From Phallusia fumigata (lineage: Eukaryota > Chordata > Ascidiacea > Phlebobranchia > Ascidiidae): DNA of 37,869 nt. Position numbers and translations under genes: made by a program. The stretch spans positions 1 through 37,869 of the forward strand of contig QXVZ01032436.1 in assembly GCA_008931825.1 (NCBI GenBank), in the 5' to 3' direction. The notes below the pieces were generated by a model, which was given only the letters and a program-made list of their open reading frames with translations, ran no database searches and was not told where the DNA came from. Below, piece after piece: positions 19,711-30,800 of this stretch (positions are counted from its first letter, which is position 1; each line of letters starts with the position of its first letter).

Positions 19711-21273
19711 ATGGAAAAATATATTCTAATAACTGGAGCTACTAGGTAATTTGATTTGATTTTCTAGTTTTTTACATGTATAACTATGTTACAATTTTGT
19801 GACAGAATTTTTGTTTTCCTTGTAGTGGGATTGGCCTCTCATTGATCAAACAGATTGTAGAAAACTATGGAAACTCGATGATCTTGCATATTGTTGTTGC
19901 TTGCCGCAATACTCAAAAAGGCCAAAACCTCAAAAACAAACTGATTGAAAGTCATCCAAGTTTAAAGCTTCATGTTGTGAAAATGGACATTGGAATTGTC
20001 AGTTCAGTTTTACAGGGATGCCAGGAAATTAAAACCAAGTAAATATTTTCTAAAAATGGACGTATTTTGATGGCAGTATGTGTGGAATCAGAAATAACCT
20101 GTTTTTAGATGCCCCCATTTGGATTGCATATTTTTGAATGCTGGAATAATGCCAGTCTCTAATCTAAATTGGAAGTATATGGGCAAAAAGATGCTTGCAT
20201 TGTAAGTAGTTCTATCCAAATACTCAAATGCTTTTACAAAACTGATACAAAGTATTATGTAGAGCTGCCACAATTTATACACAAAAGTAACAAGATATTT
20301 AACAAATAAAAAAACAAGTAGACCAAGAATTGGCTCTATGTATGTGGGTAATTGTTTAAACTATATTTGAACAATGATTTTGTGTTCAGAGAGGCAGTTG
20401 ACATGTTTAGAACAGGAAATGGAGTTTTTGCAGCAATCGACCCAACAACAGAAGAGGGACTAAAATCTATTTTTGCCACAAATGTTTTGGGACATTTTGT
20501 TTTAGTTGGTTAACTTTTCTTGTTTTTTTTGTTCATTATCTTTTTTGTATGTGTAAACTAGCTTATAGCCTAGTTTTTGCAACTTTTAGAAAACATTTGA
20601 TGAACACAACTAAACAATCAACAGCGAAACCTAGTGGCACAAATCTTTATCCAACAGAGAAATGTAGTTTTTGTTGTAGGTGCAGGAATTGATTCCATTG
20701 CTGGGAAAAACAAAATCTCAGTTGATTTGGACGACATCAACCAATGCCAACAAATCTGCCTATGATGCAAATGACTACATGTGTGAAAAAGGGTAACTAT
20801 TGCAACTCCCCCGAGGTTGATGTCCAATAAAATGAAAATGTCTGATATGGCGTTGTTTTTCTTGTAGAACTGAACCGTATGCAAGTTCAAAATACATAAT
20901 AAATGCGTTAAGTATGGAGATGAACAACCGACTTAATTCCAAAGATGTATACAGGTTTGAAAACATTTATGTGCTTTTACGCACTGCCTTAGTTCAATCG
21001 TTAATAACTTGGTTTTGATGTTGAAGTCATTTGGCTGACCCAGGTACAGTGGTTACAAACATCACGTCGAATATTCTTCCCCCCATTGTCTGGTATCTGC
21101 TGACACCAATTATGTGGTTGGTATGTACAAAGCTTGTCACTTGCATTTCAATTAGTGGGATAATGTTATTTAAATCGGTTTTGGTGGAACTTAGGATTAA
21201 GTGGCTCTAATTGTTTTGACTTGAGTTTAATGAATGTAATAAACTTGCAGGCATCAGTACCTTCAACAACTTT
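19711..21273 (+). CDS. HSD17B7: 3-keto-steroid reductase / 17-beta-HSD type 7-like, 3' end lost at a gap
   Basis: Exons: 19711-19745, 19826-20038, 20109-20201, 20390-20504, 20680-20792, 20868-20954, 21027-21120, and the start of an eighth at 21251 that is cut by n at 21274. Phases agree; about 250 residues are present (human 341). SDR motifs: TGATSGIG near the start, VACRNTQKGQN (human LACRNMSKAEA), LNAGIMP, TNVLGHFVLVQELIPLL (human TNVFGHFILIRELEPLL), QLIWTTS, YASSKY (catalytic Tyr and Lys), and ADPGTVVTNITSNILPP (human ACPGTALTNLTYGILPP). The human enzyme reduces the 3-keto group of zymosterone-type sterols in cholesterol synthesis, on the ER membrane, and can reduce estrone. The donor TTA|GTTGGT at 20505 is weak but required by protein continuity. 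Confidence 0.9.
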
Positions 21274-21274
21274 N

Positions 21275-21344
21275 TCCAGGCTTCTCTAAAGTTTTCCAGT
21301 TCATCTTTTTCTGTCATTGCCTCTTCAATATAATTTTCTGCCAT
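21275..21344 (-). CDS. Partial first exon of an unidentified gene, cut by the gap
   Basis: On the reverse strand an ATG at 21342-21344 opens a 23-codon acidic stretch (MAENYIEEAMTEKDELENF and so on) that runs into n at 21274. High Glu content and ATG context suggest real coding sequence, but it is too short to assign. The orientation opposes the HSD17B7-like gene across the n, as expected if two unrelated contig ends meet here. Confidence 0.35.
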
Positions 21345-22734
21345 GGTTTTATCACTAAACAACTCAGGTTAGGTGATTTTTAAACAGCAAGATCACGGTC
21401 AGAGAATCTCCAAACAACTGTGTGACAAACTTCAGTAATTCCTGTGAGATCTTGATTTATAAACATGGTTGAAGTTGATACAATCATAAAAACCTGTTTT
21501 ACAAACCTTTTAAGAGAAATTGAGAGAGTTTACCAAACTTGGATTGATAACCAAACACCAAAAAGTATGTAAAGCAATGTGAAGGTGACCAAGTATTGCA
21601 ATTCCTTGTGGGGAACATATGCTCCCTTGTTTGCTTGTTTTGTGTCAAAGAAATTGCTATTTGTTTTTGCGAAATGGAAACACTAGATTTAAGTTGTTGG
21701 TTCCCATCAGCCAATGACTTTTAAGCATGATCATGTTATGGCTTAACACCACACTCCACATATAGCATTGCAGAGATTGACAAAATTGACTCCAAAGTGA
21801 CTGTATCAAAAATATTTTGTTTTCACCTTCTATCACTTAATAACGAATTGGCAACAGCACACAGGTTTATTGTTTTTAAGATTAGCTACACCGTGCACAT
21901 ACAAACCAAACACAGATGTTTGACCTGAAACTATCATGTATTTCCAATGTCAGTATGCGACAACATGCAGTACAACAGACTGCATGAGTAGGTTATGTTA
22001 TGTGACGTGGGTACGTTGCAACGATGTGGTCATTACCTTCTGACACATCCAACACAAACCTATCATCAAGACGAGGTCAGTCCGTTTGCACTTTGCAGAG
22101 AGTTGCACGAAAGGTCATGCGCAGTGACCCGTGACGGTGATGTTTTACCAAAAACGTTTCCCATCATTTAGTTGTTTTTAATTACCAATCACATAAGCAC
22201 ACATTGAAAAGTAAGATACCAACCCGATAAAACCAATTTTTTGAAAGCAAGGGTTCTCTTTTCTTTAACTGTCCATTTGACTCGCACTGTATTTAACCAA
22301 CAGTCACCTGACTCTTTAATTTTTCGACAACATTAAACATTAACGAATAACGAACCAACGATTAACCAGAAACCAAAAACACAAAACCTTGTAAAGCACC
22401 AAAACACGTGGCACAAAACACACACAGAAAAAGGCAATGCCAAGTAATAAAATCCTGTCTAAAAACAAGTTGACAGACCGGACGGCTACACACATAAGTT
22501 TCCTGAACCACAACAAATGGAAACTGTAAATTTCTAATCCTCAACACAAAACACGAACAACTAGTATAATCCCGGGCACAGACAAAACATTACAACGAAA
22601 CGACTATTATTATTTAGTATTCAATCTTGGGTATAATTAAAATTTGGAAGAATATTATGCGTTCGCACTTCAACCACTTCACATTTAAAAGGTTAACATT
22701 TACTTTCTCATTTTTAAAACAAAATTCGAAATTT
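21345..22734. other. Intergenic, about 1.4 kb, no gene seen
   Basis: AT-rich. The reverse frame 21499-21714 begins MADGNQQLKSSVSISQKQ but soon loses protein-like composition and has no partner exon. No clear poly(A) signal of the galactosyltransferase-like gene ending at 22735 was found. Nothing else recognised. Confidence 0.45.
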
Positions 22735-25378
22735 CTATTCGGGTGGCGAAGTTCTGATGTAGATTGTTGTGTGAGTGGGAAACCTCTCAACTCGTGAGAT
22801 GTTTGTTCGAAGCGAATTCAACCCATCCCGGTCGTAGCGAGGTTTCCAGTTGTAGAGAAGTTTATGACGAAGGCCATTACGCGGATTCTTGTTGTCAACT
22901 TTGTGTTCGATCATCTTAAATCTAAACAGACAGGTGTTGGAAAGTTTACCAGTACTTCGCTACTAACTATAAAGTAAATTTTGTCAACATAAAAAAAACT
23001 TTACTTAAAAATGTTTCGAAAAATAACCCCCACAAACGCTGTTGTATAAACATAAACGCTGCTGTATAAACAGCGTTTGTCGAAACGCAGAAAAAAATGT
23101 TAATACAAAAGTACTGGCTTGTATTTCTCATTGAAACTTTTTAAAACAGTAAAATGTGGACCTAAGAAACCTCTTGTTTGTTAACGTTTGAAAGTACGAA
23201 TTGAAGATCAAATAGCGACAACTTTGCACAAGAATCTTGCGAAGTGGCGAACACAACATCTGCATTTTAAAAAATTATGAGGTTGCCGACTTATGAAGCG
23301 CATCCACCCGAGAACCACCCCTTTACGGTTAGGTTAAGATTCAACAAACCACAATTCAAGGCACAGCAGTTTGCCACAAACAGAGCGGATTTGAGAAGCG
23401 TAACTGGAACAGCAATAACAGAAGCGGGGAGAAACAATTAAGAGATGAGAATTACCTGCTGTGGTTTCCAAGTGGTCTGTACAACAAGAACTTGCCGATG
23501 TGACCGATGCGATAAAACATATCGTCGTCCTCACCTCCCCAACCCTGCAGAGAACATTTGATGATGAAAAAATGTTTAAAAAGTTGAAATAAAGTGGAAA
23601 CAAACGCGACCATAAATAAAACTTCTGGGCCTGTTGTCAGCAGTGGATCCCAACTTTTTTGTTTTGCAGCACCCTTTTGCTGGGTCTAAGGGTCGGCACC
23701 CATAGCGGCTTGCATGACAATTACAAAAAGAACAGTAGAAAGTAAACTGTCATCATTTCTAGTAAATTGCTCGTGGCACCCCTGAGCGTTATAAACGTCC
23801 ACCGGTTGAAAAAGTTTGCCAGGATGAACGAATATACGCCAACATCGCTCAAGCGCCGGCAGTATTTCATCGCATCAAGTTATACCAACAAAAACGTTTG
23901 AATAATGAAGCCACTATTTGTTTTTTGACAAGAAATAATGAACACATCTAAATCTTTTACCACAATATCCATGTTTGAACAGTTGTATAATCCAGGACCC
24001 TATGATTTAGAAATGTTCACTGCCATATATCACCATAGGTCGGGCCATTGATAAACTCACGTAATACAAGTTTGAATATCCGTTGAGTTTTCTAAACTGC
24101 TGTTCGGTGACACCAAGCGCTGCTCCAATGGTTATCCCGCAGCACGCAGTGTAATTGTATTTGCTGATCAACGCCGCAATGTGATTCACGTGCTGCTCGT
24201 CTAAAAACAATCAAGTTATTCTACTGAATTGTTGGATGGCCTTTTTGTACCTCGACAAACATAAGATGTCCTGTCATCCTCAGATATCACATCTACGTCA
24301 TGAAAGAAGAAACAATCGAACTTATGACGTGGAAAGTTGTTTGTGGCGTAGATAAAGGCTGTGTTCATAAGTTGTCCCTTATTAAAAACCTCTCTGTCAT
24401 CTTGCTGAGCGACGAGGATCACATAACGCAATTGCTGGCGCTGCAGAATTCCGTGTATGTATTGGAGAAAGAATCTGAATGAATAAACAAGAAATCTGGC
24501 GAACAGGCGGAGATAATAGGTTTATGTTAAGCTTTTCTGGTGACTGGTGCAAAAATCCAAGAACGGTCGAGTTTTTCAGACCAAAGTTTGAAATCTGAAC
24601 GTTGAATAATAAAAATCACAACTGCTAGAGAACTTGTACATAGCAAATACATTGTAATGCAAACGTTTTAACAATTGCTGTTGTCATCAACCCAAATAAT
24701 CACCAGTGAAGAATTTTTTCACGTTTACTTTTATTTTGCTGGTCAACATTCTGTTCAGGCCACTTGAGACAGGTAACGTGAACATCAACATACCTCAAAT
24801 GTATTTCCCGATCCCTTTGCGGAACGATGATCGCAATTGTTGATCGCGCTTCACAATCTTCTGGTCCGTTGTAAAATCCACCGAGTCTTAACTTTCGGTA
24901 AGATTTTGAAATTTGCTTCAAAGTGAGAGGCCAGATCACTTTGCCGTTCTCGTCCTTGTGTTCTGATCAAATATTTGGAAATGGCACATTGTGAAACAAC
25001 AGTGTCCACTTTAAAAGTTAGCGAAGTAGACATACAGCCGGGGGTAAACAAGGTGTGGACGAAAAGAAGCTACTCACGACAACGATAGGCGTTGTTTAAA
25101 CTTGGTTGGTCGCTACAGACAAGTAGATACGTTAATGGGTCGTAAATTTGTGGCAGAAGTTCAGGAACTTGACTCTACTGTCTCCAGCACCTTGATTACT
25201 TACAAGACACAAGTTGGTTATACGTACGTTGAGTATGCAGCACTTGTCGTCCAATCAGGAGCGGCGAAATCTCGGGACAAATTGCTTGCTTTTGTGGTGA
25301 TTGTGACGTGTGAATGATGTAATAAAGATTGACAATGGACAGCGAGATGCACGCAGCTAGCAGCAATCTTTGTTTCAT
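22735..25378 (-). CDS. Beta-1,4-galactosyltransferase-family glycosyltransferase, gene B
   Basis: Six exons on the reverse strand: 25228-25378, 24794-24962, 24251-24474, 24061-24200, 23456-23544, 22735-22921 (TAG). All phases agree, giving 319 residues. A type II membrane protein: signal anchor at about 5-22 (LLLAACISLSIVNLYYII), short stem, then family hallmarks: CPEISPLLIG (34-43), AIIVPQRDREIHL (94-106), HGILQRQQL (114-122; family HPILQRQQL), metal-binding DVD at 166-168, GWGGEDDD at 229-236 (catalytic acid region), a His ligand in MIEH (261-264), and DGLNSL (290-295). GT7 enzymes transfer Gal or GalNAc to GlcNAc-ended glycans in the Golgi. The position that is Tyr289 in bovine B4GALT1 appears to be Thr here (see findings), so the donor sugar is uncertain. 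It ends RTSPPE, much shorter than gene A. Exon E1 joins at codon C|AA, at the same place as in gene A. Confidence 0.9.
23032..23080. repeat. Hairpin-forming inverted repeat in gene B last intron
   Basis: ACAAACGCTGTT (23032-23043) and its exact complement AACAGCGTTTGT (23069-23080) flank a 25-base loop that itself repeats TGTATAAACA-like words. A further GTTTCG/CGAAAC pair outside extends the stem after a bulge. Not at an exon border; function unknown. Confidence 0.6.
23641..23820. mobile_element. hAT-like MITE remnant in gene B intron 4
   Basis: Begins CAGTGGATCCCAACTTTTTT and continues TTTGCAGCACCCTTTTGCTG, with a later GGCACCCCTGAGCGTT, the common layout of short hAT MITEs (CAGTGGTTCCCAACC and GGCACCC words). 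The right border is uncertain. The same element sits at the matching place in gene A (about 29143-29320). Confidence 0.55.
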
Positions 25379-26329
25379 GGTTTGTTACTGCATAAAACTT
25401 TTCGTTAGATTTTCATCTTACTCTGATACCTAATTATGATTCCCGAAATTGCTGTCTTACTGCAAAGAACGAATCAAGCGAGTTTATTAAGGGTTTTAAA
25501 AACTTATCAACTTTTCTGGGTCAACATTGTTTCACATTACAGCAGTGTTCCTCGCCTATTTCCAACCAGATAAACTTGATGCCAATTGTTATCGACGTAT
25601 GTTTTTATTAAAAGCAATTTCGACTCCATCTATCATTTAAACTTCAATGTCGTTTCCGTAATACTTCTATAACGAAGTTATCTGCGAATAATTCCATTTC
25701 TTTCCTCGGCTCGCTGATCAGATGAAGCGACGAACAAAATGGGGAAAAAATTAAACCGCCGAAAACGAAAAAGTGTTCCACCTCTGCATAGAAATCTTAT
25801 CACTGCAATTAATTTCTATGTTGGTTAAGAATTTACAGGGAAGCTTAAGTCGAATTTTTTACAGACGCGAAATTTGTTTCGAGCAGATTTTGAGTGGAGG
25901 AACAAGAAAGTAAAGTCACAGAAATAAGATTGTAAAATTAAACAAAACCCGCAACATAATTGTTGTCTTGACAGGCATAGCGTTGAAAATCACAAACCTC
26001 CCAAATATCCCTGGAATGTTTGACAATTTTTAGACAACGTGTAAACTAGACGAACACTTAAATAGCGTGATGTACTCGACCACAAAAAGTAAAAAAACTC
26101 AAGGTTTTGATTCTTAAAATTCTGTTTTCTGTACACAGAGAAAAGAACTAATGATAACTTTTTATTGCAATCACGTCACAGTTTTACAACAAGCGCAATA
26201 AAGTTGGGTGCGTAGCAACCAATGACGTCACATTTTCAGCCAACGTTCATCCAGTGAAATTATACACGTCACACCAGCATGACGTCATATTGGGTTTGTT
26301 GAAAAAATACAAAGTTTGGTTTTGCAACT
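25379..26329. other. Intergenic between galactosyltransferase-like genes B and A
   Basis: About 950 bp upstream of gene B. Contains several TGACGTCA-like words (for example CCAATGACGTCACA near 26219 and CATGACGTCATA near 26279), which are CRE-type sites and may be promoter elements. No exon recognised. Confidence 0.45.
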
Positions 26330-26543
26330 CAGTGGTTCCCAACCAGGGTGGAATGTTATGAGATAAGGAGAGGAATTTCCACTTTATAGTTATTCATGAT
26401 AAGTGTAGTATTTATTTTTAGATAGACCAGTGGTCTCAAGCATTTTAATATTACTTTATAATCACTTTTTGTCTAGTAGAGGAGGAATAAAAAGCTCCAA
26501 AATAAGCAAACAGGGAATGCATTAAAAAAGTTTGGAACCTCTG
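26330..26543. mobile_element. Non-autonomous hAT-like MITE, copy 2
   Basis: About 214 bp, starting CAGTGGTTCCCAACCAGGG and ending GTTTGGAACCTCTG. Same family as 2961-3166, and the counterpart of 27593-27805 in the duplicated block. It lies just beyond the stop codon of the gene A last-exon copy at 26593, so it would fall within or next to its 3' UTR. Confidence 0.7.
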
Positions 26544-26592
26544 CCCTAAACTCCAACTAATTTCCTGATGTTTTTGTGCCTCCACAAACTTG

Positions 26593-26839
26593 TTACTCCG
26601 GGATTTCTGCTTGTGTATCCATCGGCGCTTCAGTCTGAGGTTCGAAAATTTCCCTGTTGTGTTTCCGGGTTCTGATGTAGATTGTTGTGTGAGTGGGAAA
26701 CCTCGCAATCCGCGTTACGTTTGTTCGAAGCGAATTCAACCCATCCCTGTCGTAGCGAGGTTTCCAGTTGTAGAGAAGTTTATGACGGAGTATGTTCGGC
26801 GGATTCTTGCTGTCCGAACTGTGCTCGATCATCATGAAC
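26593..26839 (-). pseudogene. Second copy of gene A last exon (probable other haplotype)
   Basis: A 247-base exon with acceptor GTGACGTCACAG... retained, reading RFMMIEHSSDSKNPPNILRH onward to a TAA. It is the counterpart of 27857-28103 within a block duplicated across n 27555 and differs by a few substitutions (NVTRIARF against NISRVERF; APMDTQ against APMKTQ). No upstream exons belong to it. It is best read as an allele of gene A's last exon placed in tandem by the assembly. Confidence 0.75.
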
Positions 26840-27592
26840 CTGTGACGTAATCATGTTATGACGTCAGAGAACCGCGTTCTTTGCTGTTGGTTGCCATGGT
26901 TACAGTGACGTGTTTGAACGTAACCGAGGTATCATGGAACTCTGTTTGTTATGTCGCCTTATTTTCGCCGTAAAAACTTAAATTATGTTTACCTATAAGA
27001 TGACAAAAAAGAAAAAACAAAAAAAGATTTTTACATTTTGTATTGATGTGTATTACAATCTTAATATTTTATTCCCAAGCGAAATCCATATTAAACCCAA
27101 CACTAAGGTGTGCAAGCTTTTTGCGTAATACAGTCTAAAATCGTTTCTGACGCAGTTCAATACAAAGTAGCAAATATTTATTTTTCATAGCTTGATGGTT
27201 ACCAGTGGGTGGGGCAAATTAAACATTCACATACATTGCCTGTATCGGTGCCAATGTTTGCTTAATAAAGTGAAACCCGATATTACATTCATTCTAACTT
27301 TTAAAATGAAATCTGAACATGAATAGAATTGGTTTATTAATTTTGCCGAAAATGTAAGAATTTCTTTTCTTTTTAAACTTATTAGCCTAAGACAGAATGT
27401 AAAACAATATCAAACTTTTTTATTTTCAAAATATAAACACTATTCTGGGATTTTTAATTCATCTACAAACAAATTTCATATTTAGATTTTCACCAAAATC
27501 CTATTCTAGTAGGTAAGTTTTCCAAATTCTTGTATTTTAATTTTTGTGAATGCANGGGTTTGTTGAAAAACACAAAGTTTGGTTTTGTAAAC

Positions 27593-27805
27593 CGGTGGTT
27601 CCCAATCAGGGAGGAATGTTATGAGTTAAGGGGAGGAATTTCCACTTTAAAATTATTCATGATAAGTTTAGTGTTTATTTTTAGGTAGACCAGTGGTCTC
27701 AAGCATTTTAATATTACTTTATACCACTTCTTGTCTAGTAGAGGAGGAATAAAAAGTTCCAAAATTAGCAAAGAGGGAATGCATTAAAAAAGTTTGGAAC
27801 CACTG
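27593..27805. mobile_element. Non-autonomous hAT-like MITE, copy 3
   Basis: About 213 bp, from CGGTGGTTCCCAATCAGGG to AGTTTGGAACCACTG. Allelic counterpart of the element at 26330-26543; it lies 50 bases downstream of the gene A stop codon. Flanking words TTGTAAAC and CCCTAAAT match at five of eight positions, so any target duplication is decayed. Confidence 0.7.
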
Positions 27806-27856
27806 CCCTAAATTCCAACTACTTTTCCTGATGTTTTTTGTGCCTCCACAAACTTG

Positions 27857-30800
27857 TTACTCCGGGATTTCTGCTTGTGTTTTCATCGGCGCTTCAGTCT
27901 GAGGTTCGAATATTTCCCTGTTGTGTTTCCGGGTTCTGATGTAGATTGTTGTGTGAGTGGGAAACCTCTCAACTCGTGAGATGTTGGTTCGAAGCGAATT
28001 CAACCCATCCCGGTCGTAGCGAGGTTTCCAGTTGTAGAGAAGTTTATGACGGAGTATGTTCGGCGGATTCTTGCTGTCCGAACTGTGCTCGATCATCATG
28101 AACCTGTGACGTAATTATGTTATGACGTCAGAGAACCTCGTTCTTTGCTGTTGGTTGCCATGGTTACAGTGACGTGTTTGAACGTAACCGAGATATCATG
28201 AAACTCTGTTTGTTATGTCGCCTTATTTTCGCCGTAAAAAAAAAAGATGACAAAAAAGAAAAAACAAAAAAAGATTTTTACAGTTTATAATGATGTGTAT
28301 TATAATCTTAATATTTTATTCCCAAGCAAAATCCACATTAAACCCAACACTAAGGTGTGCAAGCTTTTTGCGTAATACAGTCTAAAATCGTTTCGTTTTT
28401 GACGCTGTTCAATACCAAGTAGCAAATATTTATTTTTGATAGCTTGATGGTTACCAGTGGGAGGGACAAATTAAACATTCACATACATTGCCTGTATCGG
28501 TGCCAATGTTTGCTTAATAAAGTGAAAGCCGATATTACATTCATTCTAACTTTTAAAATGAAATCTGAACATGAATAGAATTGGTTTATTAATTTTGCCG
28601 AAATGTAAGAATTTCTTTTCTTTTTAAACTTATTAGCCTAAGACAGAATGTAAAGCAATATCAAACTTTTGTTATTCTTTAAATATAAACACTATTCTGA
28701 GATGTTTAATTCATCTACAAACAAATTTCAAATTTAGATTTTCACCAAAATCCTATTCTAGTAAGAAAGTTTTTCAAATTCTTGTATTTTAATTTTTGTG
28801 AATGCAGTTGTTCATTGTGAAAAGGTCACAGCGAAATACTCAACCTTATTTGAATCACCTGCTGTGGTCTCAGTTTCGCCACAAACAGAGCGGATTTGAG
28901 AAGTGTAACTGGAACAGCAATAACAGAAGCGGAGAGAAACAAGAGATGGGAATTACCTGCTGTGGTTTCCAAGTGGTCTGTACAACAAGAACTTGCCGAT
29001 GTGGCCGATGCGATAAAACATATCGTCGTCTTCACCTCCCCAACCCTGCAGAGAACATTTGATGATGAAAAATTTTTAAAAAGTTGAAATAAAGTGGAAA
29101 CAAACGCGACCATAAATAAAACTTCTGGGCCTGTTGTCAGCAGTAGTTCCCAGCCTTTTTGTTTTGCAGCACCCTTTTGCTGGGTCTAAGGGTAAGGAAA
29201 TCGCGGCACCCATAGCGGCTCACATGGCAATTACAAAAAGAGCAGTAGAAAGTAAACTGTCACCACTTCTAGTAAATTGCTCGTGGCATCCCTGAGCGTT
29301 ATAAACGTCCACCGATTGTAAAAGTTTGAACGAATATACGCCAACATCGGTGGTTAAACGTGAGCCGCTGAACTCAAGCGCCGGCAATATTTCATCACTT
29401 CAAGTTAAACCAACAAAAACGTTTGAATAGTGAAGCCACTATTTGGGAAAGGTGTTTTTGACAAGAAATAATGAACACATCTAATCTTTTACCACAATAT
29501 CCATCTTGAACTGTTGTACAATCCAGGACCCTGTGATTTAGAAATGTTCACTGCCATATATCACCATAGGTCGGGCCATTGATAAACTCACGTAATACAA
29601 GTTTGAATATCCGTTGAGTTTTCTAAACTGCTGTTCGGTGACACCAAGCGCTGCTCCAATGGTTATCCCGCAGCACGCAGTGTAATTGTATTTGCTGATC
29701 AACGCCGCAATGTGATTCACGTGCTGCTCGTCTAAAAACAATCAAGTTATTCTACTGAATTGTCGGGCGGCCTTTTTGTACCTCGACAAACATAAGATGT
29801 CGTGACTTCTTCTGACGCAAATCAAATTGATAGACATGTCAAAAAGGAAAAAAAAGAAAATGTACAACAACGTCACAACCTTGGTGCAGTCGAACAGGGA
29901 AAATACTTTAAATCAAGGACAATTATGTGAAATAATGTTTCGAATTTGCTTTAAAACTGTGACAGACTGACCTTCTTTCTAACAAGGTCGCCGTCGAAAA
30001 ACAAACAAATGCTTAATTATAAACACAGGTTCTAGTTGACTTCGTGAATCTCGTTGGTAAACCCGCTTTAGGTTGATAACCTCGTGCATGTAACAATAGC
30101 GCTAAGGATTTTATTCATGATAGAAAAGGAATAGAAAACGTGGCCTGCTCATTTTGTATATGGGCAATAAAACCTAAAACATGTTAGCAGCGAAACGTCC
30201 CTACGCAACGAACGCTCTTGAAAATCTACGAAGCTCGTGTTTGTACTTCTGATAACTTATTCTCAAACTTCAAAATCGAGTTCCAAACTTAATAACGGGG
30301 CAAGACAAGACTGAATAGCGCTCAAGACTTTGGGACAATTGGAATGTTGACCTTCACCTAACGTGTCACCCTAGGCATTGTTGATCGTCCTCGTAAAATG
30401 CGACGTTATTCGGCGATTCTTTTGTAACTTCGACTTGAACACGTCTTTCAGTTCATAATTTTACTTGTGGTTTTCCCCGTAAAATGCGACAAGTAAGAAA
30501 TCGTTGAGACAGACTTCTGGGCGCTTAGAAAACATTTAGCCGCCATTTTGCGAAAGCAGAAAGCAAACACAATATTTGGTTCTACGTTTTTGAGTTGCTG
30601 TAAAATACATAAAGTTGGCAAACACACAAATTCGGCTTCGAGCATTTGTACCTCGACAAACATAAGATGTCCTGTCATCCTCAGATATCACATCTACGTC
30701 ATGAAAGAAGAAACAATCGAACTTATGACGTGGAAAGTTGTTTGTGGCGTAGATAAAGGCTGTGTTCATAAGTTGTCCCTTGTTAAAAACCTCTCTGTCA

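Larger units (their letters stand above)
26292..28805. repeat. Diverged 1.26-kb direct duplication around n 27555 (haplotype join)
   Basis: 26292-27554 aligns along its full length with 27556-28805. Both begin GGGTTTGTTGAAAAA and the first ends TTTTTGTGAATGCA exactly at the n, matching 28805. Differences are scattered substitutions and small indels (for example a 40-base segment around 26976-27000 is absent near 28238). The borders at the n point to overlapping contigs from two alleles. Confidence 0.85.

Noticed and set aside
21499-21714. Reverse open frame beginning MADGNQQLKSS
   Set aside because: Protein-like only for the first 30 codons, no acceptor or donor that joins it to a neighbour.
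23334-23603. 89-residue reverse frame (MFPLYFNFLNIF...)
   Set aside because: Out-of-frame reading of galactosyltransferase exon 5; the correct frame gives GWGGEDDDMFYR.
28853-28871. CACCTGCTGTGGTCTCAG near gene A exon 5, similar to the exon 5 donor end
   Set aside because: Short and imperfect; could be a broken exon copy but is compatible with chance.
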